Shown: positions 32,550-44,764, numbered from the stretch's first letter. The stretch is 64,000 bases of DNA from Neostapfia colusana (GCA_030760725.1 JASWHV010000013.1:39094699-39158698), one strand, 5' to 3'. Program-made: numbers and translations. Notes: generated from the sequence alone by a model not told the origin.

Positions 32550-32627
32550 CTAAGCAGCAGCAGCGGCTCCATCTCTACTCCATCCCCACAGGCAAGTTGA
32601 CGGTGGATCACACTCGTAATACTCCAC
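32550..32627 (-). other. Distal part of S1 exon B
   Basis: Exon B of S1 begins at 37606 (acceptor CAACAG), runs to 37579, is interrupted by S2, and continues from 32627 to a TAG at 32550-32552. The distal part encodes VEYYECDPPSTCLWGWSRDG followed by five Ala. This long form is open, while the shared LTR copy ends early at TAT-TAG. Confidence 0.4.
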
Positions 32628-32937
32628 TGTGACGCCCTCAATTTCATGGAAAAACCACGGAACCGAGAATTGATGCATATGTGTGCCCAGGATGTTCATC
32701 ACACATATACACATTATCCACAAACTTAATTTCAGAATATATATAACCACGAATAATAGAGTTTATTACAAGGTTTCATGAGTCTTGGACTCATCTTGGC
32801 AGCAGAAGTCTAATCTTACAGCGGAAGTCTTATTTCTATGCAGCGGAAGTCTTCTAACTAGTGCGGAAGCAATCTAAGCAGCAGCGGCTCCATCTCTACT
32901 TCATCCCCACAGGCAAGGTTGATGACAGAGTACACGT

Positions 32938-32972
32938 CTAATGTTTCACTTGGTCTTCATAGTAATCTTCTC
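32938..32972 (-). other. Exon B relic (S2)
   Basis: 35 nt in the shared frame with stop at 32938-32940 (EDYYEDQVKH), but the acceptor AG has become AA. The stem-loop GAGTAC/GTACTC at 33006-33023 is intact. Confidence 0.35.
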
Positions 32973-34247
32973 TTATTGCTGGTGATGAAATAATAATACA
33001 AGTTTGAGTACAATGATGTACTCAGCAAGTGCGGGAAAATATGATATGTAGCTCACAACAAGGTAGGTATAAAAAGGCTCATTGCAGAAATCAAAGTTAT
33101 ATATCAAAAACCACGATAAAACAGCAACTTATCTTTAAGTGAATGTAACCCAACATGTATTAAAATACCAATCATACCTCCATTATGTTCATTACCTTCC
33201 ACGTCACAACCAGACATCAATCAACCTCATTCTTGCTCACGAATACCTCCTCGTATTCACTACCATCTCACGAATACCATCTCGTATTCGCTACCATTTT
33301 ATCTCATAAACAATTTCGTCTCACACCGACCAATCTCGTTGCCATGACTCAACAGTCATGCAACCCATCTTATCACCCGGACTTAACAGTCCTGAAAACA
33401 AAACTAATACCAAACCATCCAAAACCATACCCAATATCCATAGCCAATAACCATCCCAACTAATCATGGAAGTTTGTCAGGCGCTCGTGACCGTAAGCTC
33501 GGCTATCATGATAGTTTTAGGACTCTGCAGAGTTTGCACCTCCTTACCCACAAGTTTGTGATTTCGTCACCTGTCGGTGACTGCAGAACCTCCATTATAC
33601 CAGTACACAACCGTCGGTGTATGGCCGAGAGATCACAAAATAGCCTTTACAAAGGGGTTACTAGATGTATGGACTCACTAAGGTTTCACCGGCAGGCTAG
33701 AATCTCCCATTCTCCCACCCACGGGCCTCCTCTTGTGCCATGCAGTTCCCAGGGCAGTCCTCACTCGACTCCCATTCCCCGCGCCTTCCACAGTCCATAA
33801 TAATCTAGCAACTCACCTAATTAGTCAGCTAAGCCGCACCCATACTTGGCCTTGTGGTGGCACTATTATCCTGGCATGTGCTCGCATGAACCGGTCCTTA
33901 GATCTACGGCAAGTAAACCACCATCTAATTCTACCTCATTCACAAACCCAGGCTTGCCTAGATCTCCCTCCGATCCATGTTCATTAACAACATCAGTTTT
34001 TCATTATCGTTACGACTGCAGTTAGCTAGACACATCTATCTCGCTTCCCAATCCCATGGACTCAGCGAAGCTTAAAGCAAAAACCATACCCGACTCATAA
34101 ACTTCCCTGGCGACAAGGGTGGTTTAACCAAAACAAGTAAACTCCTATAAAAGGGTTTCCCATCATGTTTGACTCAGCACACACACCTTTTCGCAAAACA
34201 AAACAGTTTCCCAAAACATAGGATCAATATGGTCAAGTGGCACTTGC

Positions 34248-34331
34248 CTTGTTCTGGCGGTTCCGGTTGCTCTTGAATCTCAAAACCTTGTTGTTGCATC
34301 TCGTCGTAGACAGCTCCCTGAGCTTGTCCTT
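34248..34331 (-). other. Candidate LTR exon A (S2, first copy)
   Basis: 84 nt, open. Acceptor CTGTATAG; GC-type donor CAAG/GCAAGT. The peptide contains YDEMQQQGFEIQEQPEPPEQ. Confidence 0.5.
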
Positions 34332-35029
34332 CTATACAGGATCACGCACATACAGGATTCATAACAATCAATACCATGCACAAACTTTAACTAGACGCGA
34401 TGATGCATATGCATGCTATCCTATGATGCAGTTTAGTTTGTACGCGTTCCTGCATGGCTTGCATTGATTTTATGATGAACAGAGGTGTTCGGTTCAAATG
34501 TGGACGTGGTGATGACCTTGTCTTTAGATCTAGATCAAACCGATCAGCAATTGATCTGTCCACGAAAAAGCTTCTGTTGAAAGGAATCGAAGAACAGATG
34601 CAAAGAAAACGCGATGACGTCGTAAGGTAGTATTGGAGACCTACCTTACGTTCTTCTTGGTCTCGGGGTCCTTCTCTTAGCAAGACACATCGTTGGGACT
34701 CTCTTCCGGCGGTCTTCCTAGACTGAACTCCGGCGATGGGTTTTACTCGGCGAGCTGGGGCTAGGGCTCTAAGTCGTCGGCTCAGGAGGTGGAAAAGAAG
34801 TTTGTGGTTTCGGCCAGAGGTTCTGGGTTCTATTTATAATCGGGAGAAGAAGAGTCCTAATCTGATTGTATTTCGAATAAGAGTTCTATTCAGATTGTCG
34901 TTGAATCTTAACAACTCATCTTTAGTTGATTTGGTGCGGTAACATTGTGGAATTCAGGTCGGTTTCCTCTCCGTACCGGTATTTCTACGCGTACAGAATC
35001 CAAAAACCGATCCAGAACTCGTTACCTCC

Positions 35030-35680
35030 GCGGTGATGAGCTCCGGAAGCTCCACGTGTCCACCAGGGCCTGGTCTCTCCCTTTGCGCAGAGACAAGCTC
35101 CGATTGTGCCGCGTGTCCAGCGAGCGAGACCTCCCTCTCCTTCGGAGGTGAGCTCCGTGTGGGCCACGTATCCTGGCGGTCGGGACCTCCTCTCTATTCG
35201 GAGGTGGCTCCGCTGACGCCACGTGTTAGTGCCGGACCTTCCCTCTCCTTGGAGGTGGCTCCGGGTGTGCCACGTGTTCTAACAGCACCAGACTTCCTTT
35301 CTTCTTAGAGACGAGCTACGAGGTTGACACGTGTCCAACAGTGATGGACCTCCCGAAGATAAGCTCCGGTGGCGACATGTGTCCAATAGAACCGGTCCTC
35401 TCGGAGGTGAGCTCAGAGATCGACACGTGTCCAGCGCGACTAGTCTTCTGATTTCCGCGGTGACTAGCTCCGAAGGTGACACGTGTCCTGCGGCTGGCCT
35501 TGCTTCTCCGGAGAGGCTAGCTCCGGGGCAACTCGTGTCCCACGGGGTCGGACCTCTCCCCCTTTGCGGGGATGAGCCCCGAGCCTGCCACGTAGCCAGT
35601 TTAGCGGCGGACCTCTCTCCACTTCGCAGGGATGAGCTCCGAATACGCCACGTAGCCAGCGGGCCGCAAGAGTTGTCTTC
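35030..35680 (-). repeat. G-box minisatellite (S2, first copy)
   Basis: Degenerate units of about 50 bp with GAGCTCCG and CACGTGTCC or variants, between the TATA box (34830-34838) and the LTR start near 35812. Confidence 0.85.
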
Positions 35681-36028
35681 GGCGCTCTCTGTGAACTGGA
35701 TTCGGCTCTTTTTGGCTATCTTTTTGATATTTTCTCTGTTCCCACTTCCTTTAAAATGTTTTCTCTACATGAAACATGAATACATGCAGAAACCAGAAAT
35801 GAGGGTGTCAGACATCTATCTCGCTTCCCAATCCCATGGACTCAGCGAAGTATAAAAACAAAAACCATACCCGACTCATAAACTTCCCAGGCGACAAGGG
35901 TGGTTTAACCAAAACTAGTAAACTCCTATAAAAAGGTTTGCCATCATGTTTGACTCAGCACACACACCTTTTCGCAAAACAAAATGATTTCCCAAAACAT
36001 AGGATCAATATGGTCAAGGGGCACTTGC

Positions 36029-36103
36029 CTTGTTCTGGCTGTTCCGGTTACTCAAAATCTTGTTGTTGTATCCCGTCGTAGGTAGTTCCCTGAGCTTGCC
36101 CTT
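36029..36103 (-). other. LTR exon A with premature stop (S2, second copy)
   Basis: 75 nt with intact boundaries (acceptor TTGTATAG, donor CAAG/GCAAGT), but one codon is TAA where sister copies have CAA or CAG. Confidence 0.45.
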
Positions 36104-36789
36104 CTATACAAGATCATGCACATACAAGATTAACAACAATCAATATCATGCACAAACTTTAACTAGATGCGATGATGCTCATGCATGTTAATCCTATGAT
36201 GCAATTTAGTTTGTAAGTGTTCTTGCATGGCTTGCATGGGTTTTATGATGAACAGAGTTGTAGAGTTCAATTGTGGACGTGGCGAGGATCTTGACTTTAG
36301 ATCAAATCGATCAACAAGTGATCTGTCCACGAAAAAGCTTCTGTTCAAAAGGAATCTAAGAACAGATGCAAAGAAAACGCGATGATGTCGTAAGGTTGTA
36401 TCGGAGACCTAACTTACGTTCTTATTGGTCTCGGGGTCCTTTTCCTAGCAAGACAGATCGTTGGGGCTCTCTTCCGGTGATCTCCCGCGACTGGACTCCG
36501 GCGAAGGTTTTTTTTACTCGGCAAGCTGGGGCTAGGGTTCTAAGTCGTCGGCTCAGGAGTTGAAAAGAAGTTTGTGGTTTCGGCCAAAGGTTTTCGGTTC
36601 TATTTATAATCAGGAAGAAAGAGTTCTAATCTGATTGGACTTCGAATAAGAGTCCTATTCAAATTGTCGTTGAATCTTAACAACTTATCTTTAGTTGATT
36701 TGGTGCGGTAATATTGTGGAAGTCGTGTCGGTTTCCTCAGTATCGGGGATTCCCACGCATACAGAAGAAAAACCGCTCCAGAATCGCGT

Positions 36790-37450
36790 CCTTACACGGT
36801 GATGAGATTCGGAAACTCCATGTGTCCATCGGGCGCCTGGTCTCCCCCTTTCCGCAGAGACGAGCTCCGGTTGTGCCGCGTGTCAAGCGAGTGACACCTC
36901 CCTCTTCTTCGGAGGTGAGCTCCGCGTGCGCCACGTATCCTAGCGGTCAGGACCGCCTCTCTATTCGGAGGTGGCTCCACGCATGCCACGTGTCAGTGCC
37001 GGACCTCCCCTCTCTTCGGAGGTGGCTCCGGGTGTGCCACGTGTCCTAACAGCGCCAGACTTCCTTTCTTCTCAGAGACGAGCTCCGAGGTTGACACGTG
37101 TCCAACAGTGACGGACCTCTCGGAAATAAGCTCCGGAGGTGACACGTGTCCAATAGAACCGGACCCCTCGGAGGTGAGCTCCGAGAGCGACACGTATCCC
37201 GCGCGACTAGTCCTCTATTTTCCGCGGTGAATAGCTCCTAAGGTGACACGAGTCCTACGGGACTGGCCTCGCTTCTTCGCAGAGGCTAACTCTGGGGCAA
37301 CACGTGTCCCACGGGGTCGGACCTCTACCCCTTTGCGGGGATGAGCCCCGAACCTGCTACGTAGCCAGTTTAGCGGCGGACCTCTCCCCATTTGCGGAGA
37401 TGAGCTTCGAAGGCGCCATGTGGCCAGCGGGCCGCGGGAAGTGTCTTCGG
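36790..37450 (-). repeat. G-box minisatellite (S2, second copy)
   Basis: Second array in S2, upstream of the TATA box at 36600-36608 in LTR orientation. It has the same unit structure as the first, with independent substitutions. Confidence 0.85.
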
Positions 37451-38851
37451 CGCTCTTGATGAACTGGATTTTGCTCTTTTTGGCTATTTTTTTAATATCT
37501 TCTCTATTCTACTTATTTTAAAATGTTTTCTACATATAAATATGAATATATGCAGAACCCGAAAATGAGGATGTCACATCCACGTGGTCTTCATAGTACT
37601 CCTCTCCTGTTGCTGATGATATATGATAATGCAAGTTTGAGTACATGATGTACTCAGCAAGTGCAGGAAAATATGATATGTAGCTCACAACAAGGCAGGT
37701 ATAAAAAGGCTTATTGCAGAAAGCAAAGTTTATTTCTTAAAACACCATAAAAACAGAAACTTATCTTTAAGTGAATGTAATCCCAACATGTATTTAAACA
37801 CCAACATAGCTTCATCATGTTCCATCACTTTCATGTCTCTTCCAGACATTTATCTTTCTCAACCTCAAGAATACCTTCTCGTATTCATTACCATCTCATG
37901 AATACCATCTCGTATTCACTACCATTCTATCCCATACCAAGACCAAATCTCATTGCCATGACTCAACAATCATGCAACCAATCTCTTAACCCGGACTCAA
38001 CAGTCCCGAAATCCAAACCATAACCAACCAATAACCAAACCAAAAACCATAACCTCCCAATAACCATCCCATCTAATCATTTGGGTTGTCCAGGCGCTCG
38101 TGACAGTAAGCTCGGCTATCATGATAGTTTTAGACTCTGCAGAGTTTGTACCACTTTACCCACAAGTTTGTGGTTTCGTCACCCGTCGGAGACTGCAGAA
38201 CCTCCATTATACCAGTACACAACCGTCGGTGTATGGCCAAGAGATCACAAAATAGCCTTTACAAAGGGGCTACTAGATGTATGGACTCACTAAGGTTTCA
38301 CCAACAGGCTAGAACCTCCAATTCTCCCACCCACGGGCCCCCTCTTGTGCCATGCAGTTCCTAGGGCAGTCCTCACTCGACTCCCATTCCCCGCACCTTC
38401 CACGGTCCATAACAATCTAGTAACTTACCTAATTACTCAGCTAAGCCGCACCCATACTTGGCCTTTTTGTGGCACTGTTATCCTGGCATGGCTCGCATGA
38501 ACCGGTCCTTAGATCTAAGGCAAGTAACCACCATCTCATTGTACCTCATCCACAAACCAAGCTTGCCTAGATCTCCCTCCGGTTCATGTTCATCATCAAC
38601 ATCAAGTTCTCATTATATTTACGAGTGGGATTAGCTAGACACATCTATCTCTCATATCCCATGGACTCGGCGAAGCATAAAAGCAAAAACCATACCCAAC
38701 TCATTAACTTTCCCGGTGACAAGGGTGGTTAACAAAACTAGTAAACTTCCTATGAAAGGGTTTTCCCATCAAGTTGACTCAGCATTCATAGTTTTCGCAA
38801 ACAAAACAGTTCTCCAAAAACATGGGATCAATATGGTCAAGGGGTACTTGC

Positions 38852-38926
38852 CTTGTTCTTGCGGTTCCTGTTGCTCAAATTCTTGCTGTTGCAGTCCGTC
38901 GTAGGTAGCTCCCCGAGCTTGTCCTT
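38852..38926 (-). other. Candidate LTR exon A (S1)
   Basis: 75 nt, open. Acceptor CACGTATAG; GC-type donor CAAG/GCAAGT. The peptide contains ATYDGLQQQEFEQQEPQEQ. It is 9 nt shorter than the 84-nt class; the indel keeps the frame. Confidence 0.5.
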
Positions 38927-39629
38927 CTATACGTGATCACGCACATACATGATTCATAGCAATCAATTATCATGCACAAACTCTACTTTAAGATGCAATG
39001 ATGCATATGCATGTTAATCCTATGATGCAGTTTAGTTTGTACGTGTTCTTGCAGGGCTTGCATGGGTTTTACGATGAACAGAGGTGTAAAGATTAATTGT
39101 AGATGTGGCGATGATCTTGACTTTAGATCAAACCGATTAACACGTGATCTGTCCACGAAAAAGCTTCTGTTCAAAAGGATCGAGGAACAGATGCAAAGAA
39201 AATGTGATGATGTCATAAGGTGGTATTGGAAACCTACCTTACTTCCTTCGGTTCCTTCCTCCTAGCAGAACAGATCATCGGGCTCACTTCCGGCCATGGC
39301 GATCGTGTATGGACTCTTCGGCGGTCTCTCCGGCGGTCAAACTCTGGCGAAGGGGTTTAACTCGGTGAGTTTGGGGCTAGGGCTTCTAAGTTGTCGGCTT
39401 TAGAAAAGATGTTACGACCAAGGGGTTGTTTCAGGTTTTATTTATAATCGGGAAAAGAAGAGTCCTAATCTGATCAGAATTCGACTAAAAGTCCTATTCA
39501 AATTATTTTTGAATCTTAACAACTTATCCTCAATTGATTTGGTGCGGTAGAGACATGGAATTCGTGTCGGTTTCCCCAGTACCTGGATTCCGACGCGTAG
39601 AGAAGAAAAACTGCTTCGAATCTCGTTGC

Positions 39630-40320
39630 CTTTACGGCGGTGAGCTCCGGAAGCTCCATGTGTCCAGCGGGGGCCTGGTCTTCCTTTTCCGCAGAGACGA
39701 GCTCCGGTTGTGCCGCGTGTCAGGCGGGCGGGACCTCCCCTCTCCTCAGAGGTGAGCTCCGCGTACGCTACGTGTCAGTGCCAGACCTCCCCTGTCTTCG
39801 GATGTGAGCTCCGAGGGTGCCACGTGTCAGAGCCGGACCTCCCCTCTCTTTGGAGGTGGGCTCCGAGAATGCCACATGTCCAGTAGCGCCATACTTCTTT
39901 TCTCCTCAGAGACGAGCTCCGAGGTCGACACGTGTCCAACAGTGTCGGACCTCCCGGAGGTGAGCTCTGGAGGTGACACGTGTACGGAAGTGTCGGACCT
40001 CCCGGAGGTAAGCTCCGGAGGTGACACGTGTCCAGTAGGACCGGACCTCTTGGAGGTGAGCTCCAAGAGCGACACGTGTCCCGCACGGCTGGTCCTCTCT
40101 TTTCCGCAGTGACTAGCTCCGAAGGCGACACGTGTCCTGCAGGTCTGGCCTCGCTCCTCCGCAGAGGCAAGCTCCGGGGGCAACACGTGTCCCACGGGGT
40201 CGGACCTCTCCCCCTTCGCGGGGATGAGCCCCGAGCCTGCCACGTAGCCAGTTTAGCGGCAGACCTCACCCCCTTTGCGGGGATGAGCTTCGAAGGCGCC
40301 ACGTGGCCAGCGGGTCACGG
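39630..40320 (-). repeat. G-box minisatellite (S1)
   Basis: About thirteen units with the CACGTGTCC core or variants (CACATGTCC, CACGTGTAC, CACGTAGCC). It aligns unit by unit with 735-1420. Confidence 0.85.
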
Positions 40321-40598
40321 GAGTTGTCTTCATAGCTCTCGGTGAACTAGAATTTGCTCTTTTTGGCTATCTTTTTTATTCTTTCTCGGTTTCAACTTAT
40401 TTTAAAATGTTTTCTACATAAAACATGAATACATGCAGAAATCAAAATTGAGGGTGTCACACCTGGCGACAACGGTGGTTAACAAAACTAGTAAACTCCT
40501 ATGAAAGGGTTTCCCATCAAATTGACTCAAGCATTCATAGTTTTCACAAACAAAACAGTTTTCAAAACATGGGATCAATATGGTCAAGGGGCACTTGC

Positions 40599-40682
40599 CT
40601 TGTTCCTGTGGCTTCTGTTGCTCTGGGATCTCGAAGTCTTGGTGCTGAAATCCTTCGTAGATAGCTCCCTGAGCTTGTCCTT
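40599..40682 (-). other. Candidate LTR exon A (shared X LTR)
   Basis: 84 nt, open, near-identical to 1706-1789. Acceptor ATAAATAG; GC-type donor CAAG/GCAAGT. The peptide contains YEGFQHQDFEIPEQQKPQEQ. Confidence 0.5.
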
Positions 40683-41409
40683 CTATTTATGATCACGCAC
40701 ATACAAGATTCATAGGAATGAATCATCATGCACAAACTTTATTTAAAATACAAGGGTGCATATGCATGCTAATCCTATGATGCTGTTTTTATTAGAATGG
40801 TTTGCACGTGTTCTTGCATGTTCTTGCATGGGTTTTATGATGAACAGAGGTGCAAAGATCAATTATGGACGTGGCGATGATCTGGACTCAAGATCTAGAT
40901 CAAACCGATCAACACGTGACCTGTCCACGAAAAAGCTTTTGTTCGACGGGATCGAAGAACAGATGCAAAGAAAACCTCGATCTCGTCGTAAGGTGGTAAT
41001 GGAAACCTACCTTGCTTCCTTCGGGTCCTCCCTCCTAGCAAAAATAGATCCTTGGCTCTCCTCCGGCGATGGCGATCGTGGTCCAGGCTCGTCGGCAGTC
41101 TCTCCAGTGGTCAAATTCCGGCGAAAGGGTTTAGCTCGGCGAGTTTGGGGCTAGGGCTTCTAAGTTGTCGGCTTACAAAAGATGTTATGACCAAGGGGGT
41201 TGTATCGGGTTCTATTTATAACCGGAAAAATAAGAGTCCTCCTTCGATTGGATTTCAAATAAGAGTCCAATTTTATTTGTGTTTGAATCTTAACAACTTA
41301 TCTCTAGCTGATTTGGTGCAGTATTCTATGTAGAAGAGTTCGTGTCGGTTTCCTCCGTGTCGGGCACTCGTGCATGGGGAAAAAACCGCTTCAGAATCGC
41401 GTCCTTGCG

Positions 41410-41817
41410 CAGGGATAAGCTCCGGATGCTCCACGTGTCCTGCAGGGGCCTGGGCTTCCCTTTTCCTCAGGGGCGGGCTCTGGTTGTGCCGCGTGTCAGG
41501 CGGGCGAGACCTCCCTCTCCCTCAGAGGTGAGCTTCGAGTGCGCCACATATCTGGTGGGTCAGGACCTCCCCTCTCTTCAGAGACGAGCTCCGCGTACGC
41601 CACGTGTTAGTTCCGGAACTCCCCTCTCTTCGGAGGTGGCTCCGGGGTGCGACGTGTCAGTGCCGGACCTCCCCTCTCTTCGGAGGTGGGCTCCTATAGT
41701 GCCACGTGTCCGTTCTAGACCTCCCCTCTCTTCGGAGGTGAGCTCCAAGAATGCCACATCTGAAGCAGCACCTATCTTCATTACTTCTCGGAGACGAGCT
41801 CCGAGGTCGACAGGTGT
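41410..41817 (-). repeat. G-box minisatellite of the shared LTR, first part
   Basis: Array of the outer LTR, interrupted at 41817 by S3 and continued at 44765-45050. The reading across S3 is collinear with 2515-3200. Confidence 0.85.
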
Positions 41818-42632
41818 TGTGATACCCTCATCTCGGGTGTCAGCATATGTTCATGTTTTATGAAAAGGAAACACTTTAAGAAAAGTAGGGACAGAGAAAA
41901 ATATCAAAAGGATAACCAATAAGAGCCGAATCCAGCTCTCAGAATGCGCCGAAGACAACTTACCGCGGCCACTGGCCACGTGGCGTGTTCGGAGCTCATC
42001 CCTGCAAAGTGGGGAGAGACCGCCACCAAGCTGGCTACGTGGCAGGCTCGGGGCTCGTCTCCACAAAGGGGAGAGGTCCGATCCTGTGGGACACGTGTTG
42101 TCCACGAAGCTAGCCTCTGCGGAAGAAGCAAAGGCATTTCCACAGGACACGTGTCATCCCCGGAGCTAGTCCTATCCGAAATCAGAGGACCAGCCGCGCA
42201 GGATACGTGTCAATCTCGGAGCCCACCTCCGAGAGGTCTGTCGCTGCTGGACACGTGTCGACCTCGGGGCATGTCCCTGAAGAGAGAAGAGGGGAAAGAC
42301 CGGCACCAACACGTGGCGTGCGTGTAGCTCACCTCCAAAGGAGGGGGAGGTCTCGGTCGATTGACACGCGGCACAACCGGAGCTCGTCTCTGCGGAGAAG
42401 GAGATACCAGGCCCCGGAAGGACACGTGGAGCCTCCGGAGCTCATCGCCGCGAAGGTAACGAGTTCTGGAACGGCTGTTACGCGTAAGAATACCGGTACG
42501 TAAAGGAAACCGACCTGAATTCCACAACGTTACCACACCAAATCACCTAAAGATAAGATGATAGGATCCAATGACGATCTGAATAAGACTCTTATTCGAA
42601 TACAATCAGATTAGGACTCTTCTCTTCCCCAT

Positions 42633-42641
42633 TATAAATAG
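42633..42641 (+). promoter_or_regulatory. TATA box, S3
   Basis: TATAAATAG after TTCCCCAT. It is followed by a GC-rich leader and donor-like GTAAG/GTAGG at about 42810-42816. Confidence 0.6.
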
Positions 42642-43117
42642 AACCCAAAACCTCTGGCCGAAACCACAAACTTCTTTTCCAACTCCTAAGCCGACGACTT
42701 GGAGCCCTAGCCCTAACTCGCCGAGTAAACCATCGCCGAAGCGCAACAAGGAAGATCGCCGGAGGAAAGCACAGCGGTCTGAGGAGGACCTCGAAGGCCG
42801 AAAGGAACGTAAGGTAGGCCCCAATACCGCCTTACGATATCGTTGTGTTTTCTTTGCATCTGTTCTTTAATTCCTTATGAACAGAAGCCTTCTCGTGGAT
42901 AGATCACTTGATGATCAGGTTGATCTAAAGACAAGATCATTGCCACGTCCACCTTTGATCCAAACACCTCTGTCCATGCAAGCCATGCAAAAACACAAAC
43001 AGACCAATCTAATAAAATTAATCATAGGATAGCATGCATGTGCATCATCACATCTAGTTTAAGGTTTGTGCATGATATTGATTGCTGTGAATCTTGTATG
43101 CACGTGATCCTACCTAG

Positions 43118-43201
43118 CAGGACAAGCTCAGGGAGCTGTCTACGACGAACTGCAGCAACCAGGTTTTGAGATTCAATAACAACCGGAACCGCAAGAACAA
43201 G
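43118..43201 (+). other. LTR exon A with premature stop (S3)
   Basis: 84 nt between acceptor CTACCTAG and GC-type donor CAAG/GCAAGT. The shared frame is kept except for a TAA where sister copies have GAG or CAA. Confidence 0.45.
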
Positions 43202-44383
43202 GCAAGTGCTCCTTGACCATATTGATCCTATGTTTTGGGAAAAACTATTTTGTCTTGCGAAAAGGTGTGTGTGCTGAGTCAAACATGATGGGAAACCCTT
43301 TTATAGGAGTTTACTAGTTTTGATTAAACCACCCTTGTCGTCTGGGAAATTTATGAGTCGGGAATGGTTTTTGTTTTATGCTTCGGTCCATGGGATTGGG
43401 AAGCGAGATAGATGTGTCTAGCTAACTGCACTCGTAATGATAATGAGAATCTGATGTTAATAATGAACGTGGATCGGAGGGAGATCTAGGCAAGACTGGG
43501 TTTGTGAATGAGGTAGCATGAGATGGTGGTTTACTTTCCATAGATCTAAGGACCGGTTCATGCATGCACATGCCAGGATAACAGTGCCACCACAAGGCCA
43601 AGTATGGGTGCGGCTTAGCTGAGTAATTAGGTAAGTTGCTAGAGTGTTATGGACTGTGGAAGGCGCGGGGAATGGGAGTCGAGTGAGGACTGCCCTGGGA
43701 ACTGCATGGCACAAGAGGGGGCCTGTGGGTGGGAGAATTGGAGATTCTAGCCTGCCGGTGAAACCTTTGTGAGTCCATACATCTAGTAACCCCTTTGTGA
43801 AGGCTATTTTGTGATCTCTTGACCATACACCGATGGATGTGTATTGGTATAATGGAGGTTCTGCAGTCGCCGACGGGTGACGAAATCACAAACTTGTGGG
43901 TAAAGAGGTGCAAACTCTGCAGAGTTATTAAAACTATCATGATAGCCGAGCTTACGGTCACGAGCACCTGGCTAAACTGCCATGATTAGTTGGGATGGTT
44001 ATTGGGATGGTTATCGGTTATGGTTATTGGTTTTGGTTATGGTTTGGTTGTTGGGACTGTTGAGTCCGGGTGATGAGATGGTTGCATGACTGTTGGGTCA
44101 TGACATGAGATTGGTCTCGGTATGAGACGAGGTTGTTTTATGAGATGAGATGGTAGTGAATACGAGGAGGTATTCGTGAGTATGAATAAAGGTTGGTTAA
44201 TGTTCGGATGGAACACGGGAAGTGATGGAGGTATGTTGGTAATCTAATTCATGCTGGGATTACATTCATCTAAAGTTAAGTTTCTGTTTTATCATGGTTT
44301 TATAAATCTGCTTTTCTGCAAATAAGCCTTTTTATACCAACCTTGTTTATGAGCTGCATATCATGTGTTTTCCCGCACTTGCA

Positions 44384-44401
44384 GAGTACATCATTGTACT
44401 C
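44384..44401 (+). promoter_or_regulatory. Conserved stem-loop before exon B (S3)
   Basis: GAGTAC-ATCATT-GTACTC, preceded by GCACTTGCA, 33 nt upstream of the exon B acceptor. Confidence 0.6.
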
Positions 44402-44434
44402 AAACTTGCATTATTATTTCATCATCAGCAGCAG

Positions 44435-44478
44435 GAGAAGCCTACTATGAAGACCAAGTTGAGCATTATTGCGTGTGA
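44435..44478 (+). other. Candidate LTR exon B with stop (S3)
   Basis: Acceptor CAGCAGCAG; phase-1 continuation encodes EAYYEDQVEHYCV then TGA at 44476-44478. Confidence 0.45.
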
Positions 44479-44764
44479 TCTGTTCTCAACCTTGCCTGTG
44501 GAAGAAGTAGAGATGGAGCCACTTCTCCTTAGATTTGCTTCCGCATTAGAATAAAGACTTCCGCTGCATAGAAATAAGACTTCCGCTGTGAGCATGAGTC
44601 CAAGACTCATGAGATATTGTAAAAAACTCTGTTATTCGTGGTAATATATAATCTGAATTCAGTTTGTGGAACGTATGTGTATGTGTGATGAACATCCTGG
44701 GCACACATATGCATTAGTTCTCGGTTCCGTGGTTTTCCCACAGAATTGAGGGCGTCACAGGTGT

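Larger units (their letters stand above)
32628..37578 (-). mobile_element. Nested LTR S2 with internal duplication
   Basis: Ends are TGTGACGCCC (32628) and TGTCACA (37578), with TSD TCCAC at 32623-32627 and 37579-37583. It holds one complete LTR (32628 to about 35812) followed by a second partial copy of its promoter-side half (35813-37578: exon A, TATA, G-box array, LTR start). The repeated block begins at CATCTATCTCGCTTCCC in both copies (34031 and 35813). It contains no coding region. Confidence 0.85.
32285..40461 (-). mobile_element. Nested LTR S1 in the shared X LTR
   Basis: An LTR of the X superfamily with ends TGTGACACCC (32285) and TGTCACA (40461), flanked by the TSD CCTGG (32280-32284 and 40462-40466). 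No internal coding region is present, so it is a solo LTR, itself interrupted by S2. Own sequence: 32285-32627 and 37584-40461, about 3.2 kb. It carries poly(A) signal TTTATT (32418-32423), exon B split by S2, exon A 38852-38926, a TATA-like box 39438-39446 and a G-box array 39630-40320. Confidence 0.88.
41818..44759 (+). mobile_element. Solo LTR S3, opposite orientation
   Basis: 2942 bp, TGTGATACCCTC...GGGCGTCACA, with TSD GGTGT (41813-41817 and 44760-44764), inserted in the G-box array of the shared LTR. It shows the complete LTR plan in plus orientation: G-box array 41970-42460, TATA box 42633-42641, exon A 43118-43201, stem-loop 44384-44401, exon B from 44435, end 44759. No internal region, so it is a solo LTR formed by LTR-LTR recombination. 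Confidence 0.93.

Noticed and set aside
44363..44554. 63-codon ORF overlapping exon B in S3
   Set aside because: It is in a different frame from the exon A-B frame and is not kept in other X copies.
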